A stretch of 45,404 nt of DNA from JAWOJB01 sp046484325 (GTDB lineage Bacteria > Actinomycetota > Acidimicrobiia > Spongiisociales > ZC4RG35). The translations under genes and the position numbers were made by a program. The stretch lies in the NCBI GenBank assembly GCA_046484325.1, contig JAWOJB010000045.1, positions 1-45,404 on the forward strand, in the 5' to 3' direction. A model generated the notes under the pieces. The model had not been told where the DNA came from. It did no database searches and worked only from the letters and a program-made list of their open reading frames with translations. Position 1 is the stretch's first letter. Each line of letters opens with the position of its first letter. Shown in pieces: positions 8,342 to 16,301 of the stretch.

Positions 8342-9252
8342 GGCGCCTCCTCGAATCCGGCGGGCACGTCACCGCCCAGGATCGCCTCGTCCTCGGCCAG
8401 CATCGCCTGCTCCTCTTCGATGTCGAGGGGAGCATCGTGGTGGGTGCCCAGGTACGCGTCGATGACCGCCTGGTTCCTGCCGATCGACTCGGAGGTCCCC
8501 TCGGCGATCACCTGGCCCTCACCCATCACGACGACCCAGTCCGAGATGTCGCGAACCACGTCCATGTCGTGCTCCACGAAGACCACCGAGATTCCCTCCT
8601 GCCGGAGTTGCTTGACATGTTCGAGGAGGGACTGTGTGAGGGCCGGGTTGACACCGGCCATCGGCTCGTCGAGGCAGATGAGCGACGGCTCGGCCATGAG
8701 CGCCCGGGCCATCTCGAGCAGCTTCCGCTGGCCACCGGACAGGGTGCCGGCGTACTCCTCGCGCATGTGGGCGAGCTTGAACCGCTCGAGCAAGGCGTCG
8801 GCCCGGGCCTCGATCTCTCGCTCCTGGGCTCTCCACAGCGGCGGTATCAGGCTCCTCATCATTCGCTCGCCGGTCTGTTGCTTCGCCCCCAGCTTCATGT
8901 TGTCGATGACGCTCAGCTTGGTGAGGGACTTCGTGAGCTGAAAGGTCCGAACCATCCCCTGTTTGGCTAGGCGGTGTGGGGACGGGCGGTCGAGCTTGCG
9001 TCCGTCGAAAGTGGCCCTTCCCGAGTCGGGTCGCTCGAAACCCGTGAGGAGGTTGAAGAACGTGGTCTTGCCCGCCCCATTGGGGCCGATGAGCGCCGTG
9101 ATCACCCCACGCTGGATCTCGAGGTGCTCGACGTCGACCGCCACCAGTCCACCGAAGGTCTTGCGCATCTCGTCGACGACCAAGATCGGATCGGGCTTGG
9201 CCGCACCAGGGAGGTGGGCGACGCCGGCGAGGGCGGCGGCTTCAACGGGCAT
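8338..9252 (-). CDS. livG: Branched-chain amino-acid type ABC transporter ATP-binding protein LivG
   Basis: 304 residues, about 45 longer than a typical LivG because of an N-terminal lead (to PDPILVVDEM) and an acidic C-terminal tail after DAYLGTHH. Walker A is GPNGAGKTT, the signature LSGGQRKLLE, Walker B LICLDEPMAGVNP and the switch EHDMDVV. LivG-specific features include DEPMAGVNP and VRTFQLTKSL. The gene overlaps livM by 11 nt upstream and livF by 4 nt downstream. The tail rich in Glu and Asp is unusual and could be a lineage-specific extension. Confidence 0.94.
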   Translation of the reverse strand: MPVEAAALAGVAHLPGAAKPDPILVVDEMRKTFGGLVAVDVEHLEIQRGVITALIGPNGAGKTTFFNLLTGFERPDSGRATFDGRKLDRPSPHRLAKQGMVRTFQLTKSLTKLSVIDNMKLGAKQQTGERMMRSLIPPLWRAQEREIEARADALLERFKLAHMREEYAGTLSGGQRKLLEMARALMAEPSLICLDEPMAGVNPALTQSLLEHVKQLRQEGISVVFVEHDMDVVRDISDWVVVMGEGQVIAEGTSESIGRNQAVIDAYLGTHHDAPLDIEEEQAMLAEDEAILGGDVPAGFEEAP

Positions 9253-10264
9253 CGAGCGCCATCTCCTCCCTCGAGCCGAAGATGCCTTGCGGCCGGTACA
9301 CCATCAGCAGCATCAGACCCAGCCCCACGAGGATGAATCGGAAGATGCCGACCTGGTTCGAGTTCATGATGAAGCTCGGGATGATCCCGTTCGCCACGAG
9401 CTGACGCAACGTCGTCTCGACGAACGCCAGCAGGCCCCAGAAGATGACGGCACCGACGACCGGCGACCACACGCGGCCGACCCCTCCCAGGATGAGCACG
9501 GTCCAGATGAAGAACGTGATCACCGGGACGAAGGTGTCCGGCTGCACGGTCGACTTGGCGATCACCTGCAGCATGCCGGCCACCCCACCCAGGACCCCTC
9601 CGAGCATAAGGGCCTGGAGCTTGTACCAGTAGGCGTTCTTGCCGAGGGCACGGGCGGCGTCCTCGTCCTCGCGGATCGCCCTCACCACCCTGCCCCACGG
9701 GCTACGCATCAGCTGCCATGTGAGGAGGGCCGCCAGGCCCACCAGCACCCATCCGACCAGGATGATGAACAGGTTGTTGCCGGTGAAGAAGAACGGGCCC
9801 CACGAGTAGAGGTTGCGCCGGAACGGGCTGAGGGAATAGAAGGCGCCGGCGAACTCGTTGAGGCCCTCGGCTCCCCTGGTCCAGCTCCGCAGGGTGGTGG
9901 AGCGGGCCATGATGCGGATCACCTCGGAGGCCGCGATCGTCACGATCGCCAGATAGTCGGCGCGCAGCCGCAGGGTCGGGAACCCGAGGATGAGGGCGAG
10001 CACGAGGGCGAAGAGCACGCCGATCCCGAGCGCCAGGTAGGGATTGAGCTGCCAGATGACGATGGAGATCGCCACGCCATAGCCACCCATGGCCATGAAC
10101 CCCACCTGGCCGAAGTTGAGGAGACCGGTGTAGCCGAAGTGGATGTTGAGGCCGATCGCCGCCATGGCGAAGACCACCGCCTCCACCCCCACCGCTGCCG
10201 AGACCGTCAGGGTGATGATCTGGCCCCAGTCGATCGCGGCCAGCACGGGCATCAACTCGGTCAT
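9242..10264 (-). CDS. livM: Branched-chain amino-acid type ABC transporter permease LivM
   Basis: 340 residues, mostly membrane spanning (about 8-10 segments). The motif LNIHFGYTGLLNFGQVGFMAMGGYG is the LivM/LivH family opening; an EAA-like coupling loop is seen at GRVVRAIREDEDAARALGKN. It forms the transmembrane channel with LivH. ATG 10264 was chosen because it overlaps the livH stop (ATGA) exactly as the other junctions in this operon do; the frame is open upstream inside livH. The C-terminal YRPQGIFG motif is standard for the family. Confidence 0.93.
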   Translation of the reverse strand: MTELMPVLAAIDWGQIITLTVSAAVGVEAVVFAMAAIGLNIHFGYTGLLNFGQVGFMAMGGYGVAISIVIWQLNPYLALGIGVLFALVLALILGFPTLRLRADYLAIVTIAASEVIRIMARSTTLRSWTRGAEGLNEFAGAFYSLSPFRRNLYSWGPFFFTGNNLFIILVGWVLVGLAALLTWQLMRSPWGRVVRAIREDEDAARALGKNAYWYKLQALMLGGVLGGVAGMLQVIAKSTVQPDTFVPVITFFIWTVLILGGVGRVWSPVVGAVIFWGLLAFVETTLRQLVANGIIPSFIMNSNQVGIFRFILVGLGLMLLMVYRPQGIFGSREEMALDAR

Positions 10265-11625
10265 CCGATCCGCTCCTTCTGCCCGAGGATCCCCTGGGGG
10301 CGGGCGAGCAGGATCACGGCCAGGAGGATCAAGGCCCCGATGTTCTTCAGCTCCACGGGGATGAAGAGAGTGGAAAGCGAGATTCCGAGCCCGACCACCA
10401 CCGAGCCCACCAGCGCGCCGTAGGCGGTGCCGAGACCGCCGAGAGTGACGCCGGCGAAGATCAGCAGGAGGATCCGGCTCCCACCGTCCCACTGGATGAC
10501 GTTCGACTGGGCGAAGAAGATCCCACCGAGGGCCGCCAAGGCGCCGCCGGCCACCCACACGAGGCGGATCACCTTCTGGACGTCGATGCCCGAGGACTCC
10601 GCGAGATCCCGGTTGTCGGCGACGGCCCGCAGGGACCGCCCGGTACGGGTCCGCTGGAGCCCGAGCCCCACGAGCACGAGCACCACGACGGTGATGATCA
10701 TCGCGACGAGATTCTTCGGCACGACCTGGACGGAGCCGAGCGAGATCGACTCCTGGCCCGCGTACGAACGGAAGAACCGTGGGTTGCCGGCGAAGATGTA
10801 GAGATAGGTGTACCGGACGACGATCGCCAGCCCGATCGACACCACCATCTGGGCGATGAGGCTGGTGCCCCGACCCCGCAGACGGTTGAAGATCCCGGCG
10901 TCGAACGCCCAGCCCATGGCACCCCCGAACACCACGGCGATGGCCGTCGCCCCGATCAGCTCGACCGGCCCTCCGAATGGAGCAGGCCAGCCCTCCATGA
11001 AGCCGAAGATGCCCACGAGCCCGATGACGTTGAAGAAGTAGGCGACCAGCATGCCCCAGGTGACCATCTCGGCGTGGGCGAAGTTGACGAGGCCGGTCGT
11101 TCCGAAGATGAGCGAGAGGCCGATCGCCATCATCGCCAGGAAGAGGCCCTCCTTGAGTCCGTCGAAGGCCAGCTGCAGCACCCGGGAGAGGGTGACCGTG
11201 CTTCCGGCGGCTGCACCCTCGCCCGCGATGAGGGCGAACAGCGCCCGCACCGTCTCCCCCTCCTGGACGTCGACCGTCCCGACTGTCCGATCGGGGTTGG
11301 AGAGGGCTACGCCCTCGGGCAGCGAGGCAGGGTCGATATCGATGGTGTAGACCCCGCGGCCCGGCACGGGGATGAGCACGACCCCCTCGGCGTCGGTGAT
11401 GTCGGCGCCGACGAGCTCGCCGAGCTCGTCAAACACCGAGAAGCTCGCCCCGGCGACGGGTGTGCGCTGCCCGGTCGCCGGATCGGTGTACTGAAGCGTC
11501 ACCGTGACACCCGACCCGTCCTGGGCCAATCCGGGCATCGCCAGGCTCATCGCGGCGACGAGCACCATGAGGGTTCCGGCCGCACGGCGCGGCGATCGCT
11601 GCGTGAGAGCGGCCAGGCGGTCCAC
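10261..11625 (-). CDS. livH: LivH-type permease with N-terminal signal peptide and extracytoplasmic beta domain
   Basis: 454 residues, against about 290 for ordinary LivH. Residues 1-35 are a signal peptide (GTLMVLVAAMSLAMPGLAQ). About 38-130 form a soluble domain with the pattern of a carboxypeptidase-regulatory or SpaA/CnaB-like beta sandwich (TPVAGASFSVFDELGELVG, DAEGVVLIPVPGRGVYTIDI). Only then does the permease begin (GLFLAMMAIGLSLIFGTTGLVNFAHAEM). The rest has normal LivH features, including GRSLRAVADNRDLAESSGID and ARPQGILG. GTG 11625 is preceded by TAAGGT 9 nt upstream, so the operon probably begins here as a leaderless mRNA. An annotation error merging two genes is excluded because the frame is continuous and the linker (EGAAAGSTVTLSRV) is in frame. 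Confidence 0.9.
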   Translation of the reverse strand: MDRLAALTQRSPRRAAGTLMVLVAAMSLAMPGLAQDGSGVTVTLQYTDPATGQRTPVAGASFSVFDELGELVGADITDAEGVVLIPVPGRGVYTIDIDPASLPEGVALSNPDRTVGTVDVQEGETVRALFALIAGEGAAAGSTVTLSRVLQLAFDGLKEGLFLAMMAIGLSLIFGTTGLVNFAHAEMVTWGMLVAYFFNVIGLVGIFGFMEGWPAPFGGPVELIGATAIAVVFGGAMGWAFDAGIFNRLRGRGTSLIAQMVVSIGLAIVVRYTYLYIFAGNPRFFRSYAGQESISLGSVQVVPKNLVAMIITVVVLVLVGLGLQRTRTGRSLRAVADNRDLAESSGIDVQKVIRLVWVAGGALAALGGIFFAQSNVIQWDGGSRILLLIFAGVTLGGLGTAYGALVGSVVVGLGISLSTLFIPVELKNIGALILLAVILLARPQGILGQKERIG

Positions 11626-11634
11626 GGGGCGGTC

Positions 11635-11640
11635 ACCTTA
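11635..11640 (-). promoter_or_regulatory. -10 box TAAGGT of the livHMGF operon
   Basis: TAAGGT on the minus strand ends 9 nt before GTG 11625 with no ribosome-binding site between them; predicted leaderless start. Confidence 0.45.
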
Positions 11641-11711
11641 CCCGGAGCGAACCCCCGCTGCTCTCCACCGTGACACACGCCGCTCGCGCCGGGTTCACCC
11701 GGTGATCGCAG

Positions 11712-12095
11712 TCACTCCTCCTCGACGGCGTCGAGCACTCCCCGCAGCAGGTTGCGGAGCGAGACGATGCCCAGCAGACCGGTGTCGTCGACGACGGGGA
11801 GGTGGCGATAGCCGGAGGCGAGCAGCCACTCGGCAGCTTCGAAGACCTCGGCGCTCGGGGGGAACACGTCGGGCTCGGTGCCCATCCAGGCGCGCACTGG
11901 CTCGACCGTGGGGTCGACCCCCTGGGCGAGCGCCCGGACGAGGTCCCGTTCGGTGATGATCCCGAGCAGAAGGCGTCCCTCGACGACCCCGAGCGAACCG
12001 TGCCCGGCCTCGCTCATGGCGATCGACGCCTCGTGGAGCGTGGTGTCCGGGCCGCACACGTGGGGCCGTCCGCTCACGAGATCGCCGAGAAGCAT
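11712..12095 (-). CDS. Tandem CBS-domain protein
   Basis: 127 residues made of two CBS domains (about 8-58 and 70-122) and little else. Typical patterns are LGVVEGRLLLGIITERDLVRAL and HLPVVDDTGLLGIVSLRNLL. Such stand-alone CBS pairs bind adenine nucleotides or related ligands and act as energy or redox sensors, usually by contacting another protein; the partner is not evident here. TACGCT lies 7 nt before ATG 12095, giving a leaderless start. The gene is single, between the liv operon and the sigma factor, all on the minus strand. Confidence 0.88.
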   Translation of the reverse strand: MLLGDLVSGRPHVCGPDTTLHEASIAMSEAGHGSLGVVEGRLLLGIITERDLVRALAQGVDPTVEPVRAWMGTEPDVFPPSAEVFEAAEWLLASGYRHLPVVDDTGLLGIVSLRNLLRGVLDAVEEE

Positions 12096-12102
12096 CGTGG
12101 CG

Positions 12103-12108
12103 AGCGTA
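12103..12108 (-). promoter_or_regulatory. -10 box TACGCT of the CBS-domain gene
   Basis: TACGCT ends 7 nt before ATG 12095 on the minus strand; predicted leaderless transcript. Confidence 0.45.
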
Positions 12109-12182
12109 GCTCACCCAGAAACGCGGTGAGCCATGCGCGATGCGCTGCGGTCGAGGACGGACGCAGAGCACACTGCGATCGG

Positions 12183-12199
12183 CCGGGCCCGAGGCCCGG
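12183..12199 (-). terminator. GC-rich hairpin downstream of the sigma factor gene
   Basis: CCGGGCC and GGCCCGG form a 7-bp stem with a 3-nt loop just after the stop at 12204. It lacks a T-run, so terminator function is only probable. Confidence 0.5.
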
Positions 12200-12203
12200 A
12201 CGA

Positions 12204-13187
12204 TCAGAGCAGGTCCTGCTCGCGGATGCCGAACGACGGGTGGCGCAGGCGGCAGAGGGCCAGCTTCTCGAGCTGCCGGATCCGCTCCCGGGTCAGGTTG
12301 AACTCGTCGCCGATCTCCTCGAGCGTGCGGGGCACGCCGTCGTAGAAGCCGTACCTGAGGGCGAGGATCCTGCCCTCCCGTATCGGGAGGCGCTCGATCG
12401 ACTTGCGCAGGCTGTCGGCGACGTCCATCTCCTCGGTCAGAGCGACCGGGTCGGCGGCGTCCTCGTCCTCGATGAAGTCACCGAGCTGGGCCCCGTCCTC
12501 GCCGATCGGCTGCTCGAGCGAGACCGTGTCGGCCACGCCGAGCGCCAACTCGACCTTGTCCACGGTGACACCCGCCTCCTCGGCGATCTCGTCGGGCCGG
12601 GGATCGCGACCCAGCTCGGCCTTGAGGCTCGCCTGGGCGGCCCGCACCGCGGCGAGGGTGTCGTGGAGATGGACCGGGATCCGGACGGTGCGGGACTTGT
12701 CGGCGATCGCCCGGGTGATCGCCTGTCGGATCCACCAGGTGGCATAGGTCGAGAACTTGAAGCCCTTGCGCCAGTCGAACTTCTCGACGGCCCGGATGAG
12801 GCCGAGATTCCCCTCCTGGATGAGGTCGAGGAAGTCGATGCCGGAGGTGTTGGCGTAGCGTCGGGCGTTGGCCACGACCAGCCGGAGGTTGGCGGTCAGG
12901 AACGCGTCCTTGGCCTCGCGCCCTTTCCGCTCGAGGCGCCGGAGCTCGATCTCCTCTTTCTTCCCCTTGTAATCGCCCTTGGCGAGGCGCTCGCCGGCCT
13001 CCTCCCCGGCCTCGATGCGCTGGGCGAGCTCGACCTCCTGCTCGGCGGTGAGCAGGTCGTACTCGCCGATCGCCGTGAGGTACTGCGAGACGAGGTCCGT
13101 CGTGAGCCGACCGCGCTCGTCGGTCAGCTTGTTGAAGACCCGCTCTTTCTTCTTGTCCGTCTCTCGACGCGCTTCAGCAGTCGCCAT
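12204..13187 (-). CDS. RpoD-family (sigma-70) RNA polymerase sigma factor
   Basis: 327 residues. Region 1.2 is seen at DLVSQYLTAIGEYDLLTAEQEVELAQ, region 2 at ANLRLVVANARRY...DLIQEGNLGLIRAVEKFDW with the -10 recognition stretch FSTYATWWIRQAITRAI. Region 3 is at RIPVHLHDTL, and region 4 at RTLEEIGDEFNLTRERIRQLE. The protein resembles principal and group 2 sigma factors (SigA/SigB type) but lacks a long N-terminal extension. Which one it is cannot be told without the rest of the genome. ATG 13187 has GGAG at a good distance; the frame is open much further upstream but that reads through the divergent glyoxalase-like gene. A promoter is proposed at 13244-13272. Confidence 0.92.
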   Translation of the reverse strand: MATAEARRETDKKKERVFNKLTDERGRLTTDLVSQYLTAIGEYDLLTAEQEVELAQRIEAGEEAGERLAKGDYKGKKEEIELRRLERKGREAKDAFLTANLRLVVANARRYANTSGIDFLDLIQEGNLGLIRAVEKFDWRKGFKFSTYATWWIRQAITRAIADKSRTVRIPVHLHDTLAAVRAAQASLKAELGRDPRPDEIAEEAGVTVDKVELALGVADTVSLEQPIGEDGAQLGDFIEDEDAADPVALTEEMDVADSLRKSIERLPIREGRILALRYGFYDGVPRTLEEIGDEFNLTRERIRQLEKLALCRLRHPSFGIREQDLL

Positions 13188-13243
13188 GAATCTCCGCCAT
13201 GAATCTCGTGACCTCCGAGGGGGACCCCGAAGCCGGGGTGCCC

Positions 13244-13272
13244 AATATGACAGAGCACGACCCGTTTGTGAA
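13244..13272 (-). promoter_or_regulatory. Sigma-70-type promoter for the sigma factor gene
   Basis: On the minus strand TTCACA (13267-13272) and CATATT (13244-13249) are 17 nt apart, close to the consensus -35/-10. The predicted start is about 50 nt upstream of ATG 13187. Confidence 0.5.
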
Positions 13273-13280
13273 CCCCCCTG

Positions 13281-13376
13281 ATTTCCACACCATTCACCTG
13301 GTGTTCCACCTGGGACAACGCCGTGTTTCCCCAGGGAATTCCACAGAGCTCTCCACAGGCGATCGTTTCTGTGGAA
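13281..13376. promoter_or_regulatory. Cluster of TTCCAC(A) motifs, possible operator
   Basis: The intergenic region between the divergent sigma and glyoxalase-like genes carries repeated TTCCAC/TCCACA words on both strands, including a perfect 9-bp inverted repeat TTCCACAGA (13339-13347) and TCTGTGGAA (13368-13376). Spacing is about two helical turns. They resemble degenerate DnaA boxes but a regulator site is equally possible. Confidence 0.35.
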
Positions 13377-13424
13377 CACGCCCGGGCGCGCCTGTGTTGG
13401 ACAGACCGGCGAGAGGAGCCATTC

Positions 13425-13895
13425 ATGCCGATCCCCATCCGCCGTCTCAACCATGCGGTGCTGTTCGTCTCCGACCTCGAGCGAGCCGTCGACTTCTACC
13501 GAGATGCCTTCGGATTCCAGGTGATCGCGCGGGAGGAGCGCATGGGCGCCGCATTCCTCCGGGCGGCGAACGGCGAGAACCACCACGACCTCGGACTGTT
13601 CTCGGTCGGCGTCGACGCCCCCCGACCTCCCCGGGGGGCCACGGGCCTGTACCACTTGGCCTGGGAGGTCGGGTCGGTCTCGGACCTCGCCACCGCCCGG
13701 GAGACACTCCGGCTGATGGGAGCACTCTCCGGCGAATCCAGCCATGGAGCCACCCTCTCGGTCTACGGGGTGGATCCGGACGGCAACCAGTTCGAGGTCA
13801 TGTGGATGCTCCCGCGCTCCGAGTGGGGCGTCTACGAGGACCACGCAGTCGTCATGCCGCTCGACCTCGAGGCCGAGATCGCCCGCCGGTCCTGA
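13425..13895 (+). CDS. Glyoxalase/VOC-fold protein
   Basis: 156 residues with the vicinal-oxygen-chelate pattern: RRLNHAVLFVSDLERAVDFYRDAFGFQVI opens the first beta-alpha-beta-beta-beta module, and the second module ends in YGVDPDGNQFEVMWML. The metal-binding His (LNHAV), a second His (YHLAWEV) and Glu (FEVMW) expected for glyoxalase I or extradiol dioxygenases are present. It is probably a metal-dependent lyase or dioxygenase, but substrate is not predictable from sequence. ATG 13425 has GAGAGGAG 6 nt upstream; the frame is open for another 34 codons without a better start. Confidence 0.82.
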   Translation: MPIPIRRLNHAVLFVSDLERAVDFYRDAFGFQVIAREERMGAAFLRAANGENHHDLGLFSVGVDAPRPPRGATGLYHLAWEVGSVSDLATARETLRLMGALSGESSHGATLSVYGVDPDGNQFEVMWMLPRSEWGVYEDHAVVMPLDLEAEIARRS

Positions 13896-13965
13896 AATCC
13901 TCATCCGAACGCACATGCCCCTCCGTATGCACTCTCGACATCGCTGCCTAACACAAGGAGGAGTC

Positions 13966-14793
13966 ATGCGACGTCTAGGAATCGGAATGGTGGCACTCGC
14001 CCTGGCGATGGTGCCGGCGATGGCCGCCTTCGGGCAGTCTGGTAAGGCGAGCGTGAGCGTCCTGCACGGGATCCCCGGCGAGGGCGGTTTTGCCGTCGAC
14101 GTCTATGTGAACGGCGACTACTCGGCCCCGTTCCTGGCCGACTTCACCTTCGGCACCCTCGCCGGACCGGTGGAGCTCGACCCGGGCGTGTACTCGATCG
14201 AGATCTACGGCGCCGGTGCCGATCCCGAGGCGACCGACCCGGCCCTCGCGTTCGACACCCCCTCCGTGGCGGCGGGTGGCAGCTACACGCTGGTCGCCCA
14301 CCTGACCGAGGCCGGCGCACCCACGGCAAGCGCGTTCGTCAACGACACGTCGGCGCTCGCGGCCGGCAAGGCGCGGGTAGCCGTTCGCCACGTTGCCGCC
14401 GCCCCGGCGGTGAACGTCCAGCTCGCGGACGGGACCAACGTCTTCGAGAATCTGACCAACCCGAACGAGGCCAAGGCCGACGTCGACGCCGGCACGCTCA
14501 CCGTGCAGGTCGTCGCCGCCGCCGACGAGACCATCGTGGCGCTCGAGCCGACCGCCCTGAACCTGGCCGACGGCACCCTGACGATCGTGCACGCCATCGG
14601 CGACTTCGCCGGCGGTTCGTTCACCGTCGTGCCGCAGGTGATCAGCGGCCTGGGCGCCGCCCCCGAGGGCGTGCCCACCGGTGACAGCGGTCTGGCCACC
14701 GATGGCCTGCCCGTCGCCCTGGTCGCCGTGATGGGCGCCGCCGCCCTGGCGGTGGCCGCCTCCGGTGCCAAGCTCGTCCGCGAGCGCGGCTGA
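13966..14793 (+). CDS. Secreted DUF4397-domain surface protein with C-terminal membrane anchor
   Basis: 275 residues. A signal peptide (MALALAMVPAMAAFG) precedes a DUF4397 beta-sandwich domain repeated in the sequence: SVLHGIPGEGGFAVDVYVNG, then VAVRHVAAAPAVNVQLADG, and TIVHAIGDFAGGSFTV. The C-terminus has a hydrophobic helix (ALVAVMGAAALAVAA) and the basic tail KLVRERG, with VPTGDSG about 12 residues before it. This is the layout of a cell-wall sorting signal, although the PTG motif is not a canonical LPxTG. A class F sortase gene follows directly, so it is the likely substrate. Start ATG 13966 has a perfect AAGGAGGAG. DUF4397 has no assigned function. Confidence 0.88.
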   Translation: MRRLGIGMVALALAMVPAMAAFGQSGKASVSVLHGIPGEGGFAVDVYVNGDYSAPFLADFTFGTLAGPVELDPGVYSIEIYGAGADPEATDPALAFDTPSVAAGGSYTLVAHLTEAGAPTASAFVNDTSALAAGKARVAVRHVAAAPAVNVQLADGTNVFENLTNPNEAKADVDAGTLTVQVVAAADETIVALEPTALNLADGTLTIVHAIGDFAGGSFTVVPQVISGLGAAPEGVPTGDSGLATDGLPVALVAVMGAAALAVAASGAKLVRERG

Positions 14794-14812
14794 TCCGGAT
14801 CCGCATCCATCA

Positions 14813-14844
14813 GGCCGGGGGAGGTCGAGCGACCTCCCCCGGCC
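14813..14844 (+). terminator. Strong hairpin between DUF4397 and sortase genes
   Basis: A perfect 14-bp stem (GGCCGGGGGAGGTC and its complement) with a GAGC loop, 20 nt after the stop codon. It separates the two genes into distinct transcripts unless read through. Confidence 0.85.
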
Positions 14845-14858
14845 CCGCGTCCGCCCGG

Positions 14859-14864
14859 TAACCT
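14859..14864 (+). promoter_or_regulatory. -10 box TAACCT of the sortase gene
   Basis: GGTAACCT sits 12 nt before ATG 14877. The same GGTAACCT word precedes the ctaA and XRE genes in this window. Confidence 0.45.
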
Positions 14865-14876
14865 TCCTTCCGTCTC

Positions 14877-15605
14877 ATGCAACGCCGCACCTGGCTCCTC
14901 ATGTTCGCAGCCGCCTGTCTCGTACTGGTGAGCGCTCCCGTGGTCTGGCTGCTCCTTCGCCCCGCCGAGGCCGCCGGCGACCCCTCCGAGCTGCTGGCAG
15001 GGCTGACCCCCACCGCCACCACCGCGCCGGCGACCAGCCTGCCCGACCCCGGCGTGGTGGACGAGGTCGAGTCCAACCCGACCTCCCCGCCCGTCCCCCT
15101 CTCCGCCGGCGGAGACCTCCAGGTGTTCGAGGTCGACGGTGGCCCCGACCCGGTCAGGCTCGAGATCGCCAAGCTCGGTGTCGACGCGTCGATCGACGGG
15201 TATGGGGTGGCACGCGACGGCTCGATGGACGTTCCTCGGAACACCCGCGACGTCGCCTGGTACCGGTACGGGTCGCGGCCGGGCGAGCCGGGCTCGGCCG
15301 TACTGGCCGCCCACGTCGACCTCGGGGGCCGGAAGGGCGTCTTTCATCAGCTCCGGCGGCTCGAGCCGGGGGACATCGTCAGCGTCCACTTCGACGACGG
15401 CTCGACGCAGCGATTCAGGGTGGTGGCCCGGGCCGAGTACGAGAAGGACGAACTGCCGGTCGATGCCATCTTCAGCCGGCAGGGGGACCCGGTGCTGACC
15501 CTCATCACCTGCGGGGGCGCGTTCAACCCGGGGCTCCGAACCTACGACTCCAACGTGGTCGTCTACGCCGTCCCGCTCGAGCCGGCATCCGTACCCGCCA
15601 CCTGA
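14877..15605 (+). CDS. Class F sortase
   Basis: 242 residues: N-terminal membrane anchor (LLMFAAACLVLVSAPVVWLLL), Pro/Thr-rich stalk to about residue 85, then the sortase barrel. The catalytic triad is visible as His146 in AAHVD, Cys212 in LITCGG and Arg221 in GLRTYDSN. Class F sortases are single-copy actinobacterial housekeeping-like transpeptidases that anchor surface proteins to the peptidoglycan stem peptide or lipid II. The adjacent DUF4397 protein is the best candidate substrate. A TAACCT box (14859-14864) lies 12 nt before ATG 14877, indicating its own promoter just downstream of the terminator. Confidence 0.9.
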   Translation: MQRRTWLLMFAAACLVLVSAPVVWLLLRPAEAAGDPSELLAGLTPTATTAPATSLPDPGVVDEVESNPTSPPVPLSAGGDLQVFEVDGGPDPVRLEIAKLGVDASIDGYGVARDGSMDVPRNTRDVAWYRYGSRPGEPGSAVLAAHVDLGGRKGVFHQLRRLEPGDIVSVHFDDGSTQRFRVVARAEYEKDELPVDAIFSRQGDPVLTLITCGGAFNPGLRTYDSNVVVYAVPLEPASVPAT

Positions 15606-15684
15606 GCCGGTGACCAGGGCCGTTGGCCCCTCGCACCGGTCGCCACCGAGGCGCGAGACTCCCGGCAACCCAGGAGGAGAGGTC

Positions 15685-16233
15685 ATGGCCGCCTTCGAGG
15701 CCGGCGAAGCATGGCTCGACCCCGTGGTGGACGGCGTCACCGTCTACGAGCCGGGGGAGCCGGAGCCCGGGTCGCTGCTGCCGGAGGGAACCGACCCGGC
15801 CAAACGGGGCGACGAAGTCGACCCCGAGTTCCAGAACCTCGTCGTGGCCTTCGTGGAGTGTCTCACCGCCCGGGATTTCGAGGGCATCGAGGAGCTCCTC
15901 GCCGACGAGGTCGAAGCCAATCTGCTCTCCACCCACGACCGGGAGGCGACCGTCCAGGGCCTGGAGGACCTGGTCGAGCGGTATCCGAGCCTGGTCCTCA
16001 CGAGGGGTGAGATCGGAGAAGAGCCGGTGGCGGGAGCCTGGGTCTCGGACTCCGACACCGGTGCGTACGACCTTGTCGGGATCATGCGCTTCGGTGCCAC
16101 CGACGGGCGCGAGGCGCGTCTCGACCGGATCGACCTGGTCGAGATCGACGAGAGCGAGGACCTGGTGCTCGAACGGCCCGAGCCCGAAGAGCTCGCCGAG
16201 TGGGAAGACTGGAGCATCACCGACGAGGGCTGA
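15685..16233 (+). CDS. NTF2-like (SnoaL-fold) protein of unknown function
   Basis: 182 residues, strongly acidic. The central part (QNLVVAFVECLTARDFEGIEELLADEVEANLL) has the look of an NTF2/SnoaL cone-fold domain, followed by beta-rich sequence (GAYDLVGIMRFGATDG, RLDRIDLVEID). The N-terminal 50 residues are low complexity (EPGEPEPGSLLPEGTDPAK). No signal peptide. It may be a small ligand-binding or hydratase-like protein; I can assign nothing more specific. ATG 15685 has GGAGGAGAGG upstream. The gene ends 10 nt before repeat copy 1 and converges on the META-domain gene. Confidence 0.65.
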   Translation: MAAFEAGEAWLDPVVDGVTVYEPGEPEPGSLLPEGTDPAKRGDEVDPEFQNLVVAFVECLTARDFEGIEELLADEVEANLLSTHDREATVQGLEDLVERYPSLVLTRGEIGEEPVAGAWVSDSDTGAYDLVGIMRFGATDGREARLDRIDLVEIDESEDLVLERPEPEELAEWEDWSITDEG

Positions 16234-16242
16234 CCAATACCG

Positions 16243-16291
16243 CCAACCCAGGGCTGGGGAACACGGAAATCGTGTTCACCGGCCCACGGTT
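16243..16291 (+). repeat. 49-bp 3'-end quasi-palindrome, copy 1
   Basis: Copy of a 49-bp element that can fold into one long hairpin. It starts with CCAACCCAGGGCTGG, has the core GAACACG / CGTGTTC and ends in CCCACGGTT. It lies 10 nt after the stop at 16233 (+) and 11 nt after the META gene stop (-), so it may terminate both. Confidence 0.85.
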
Positions 16292-16301
16292 CGCCGGGAA
16301 G

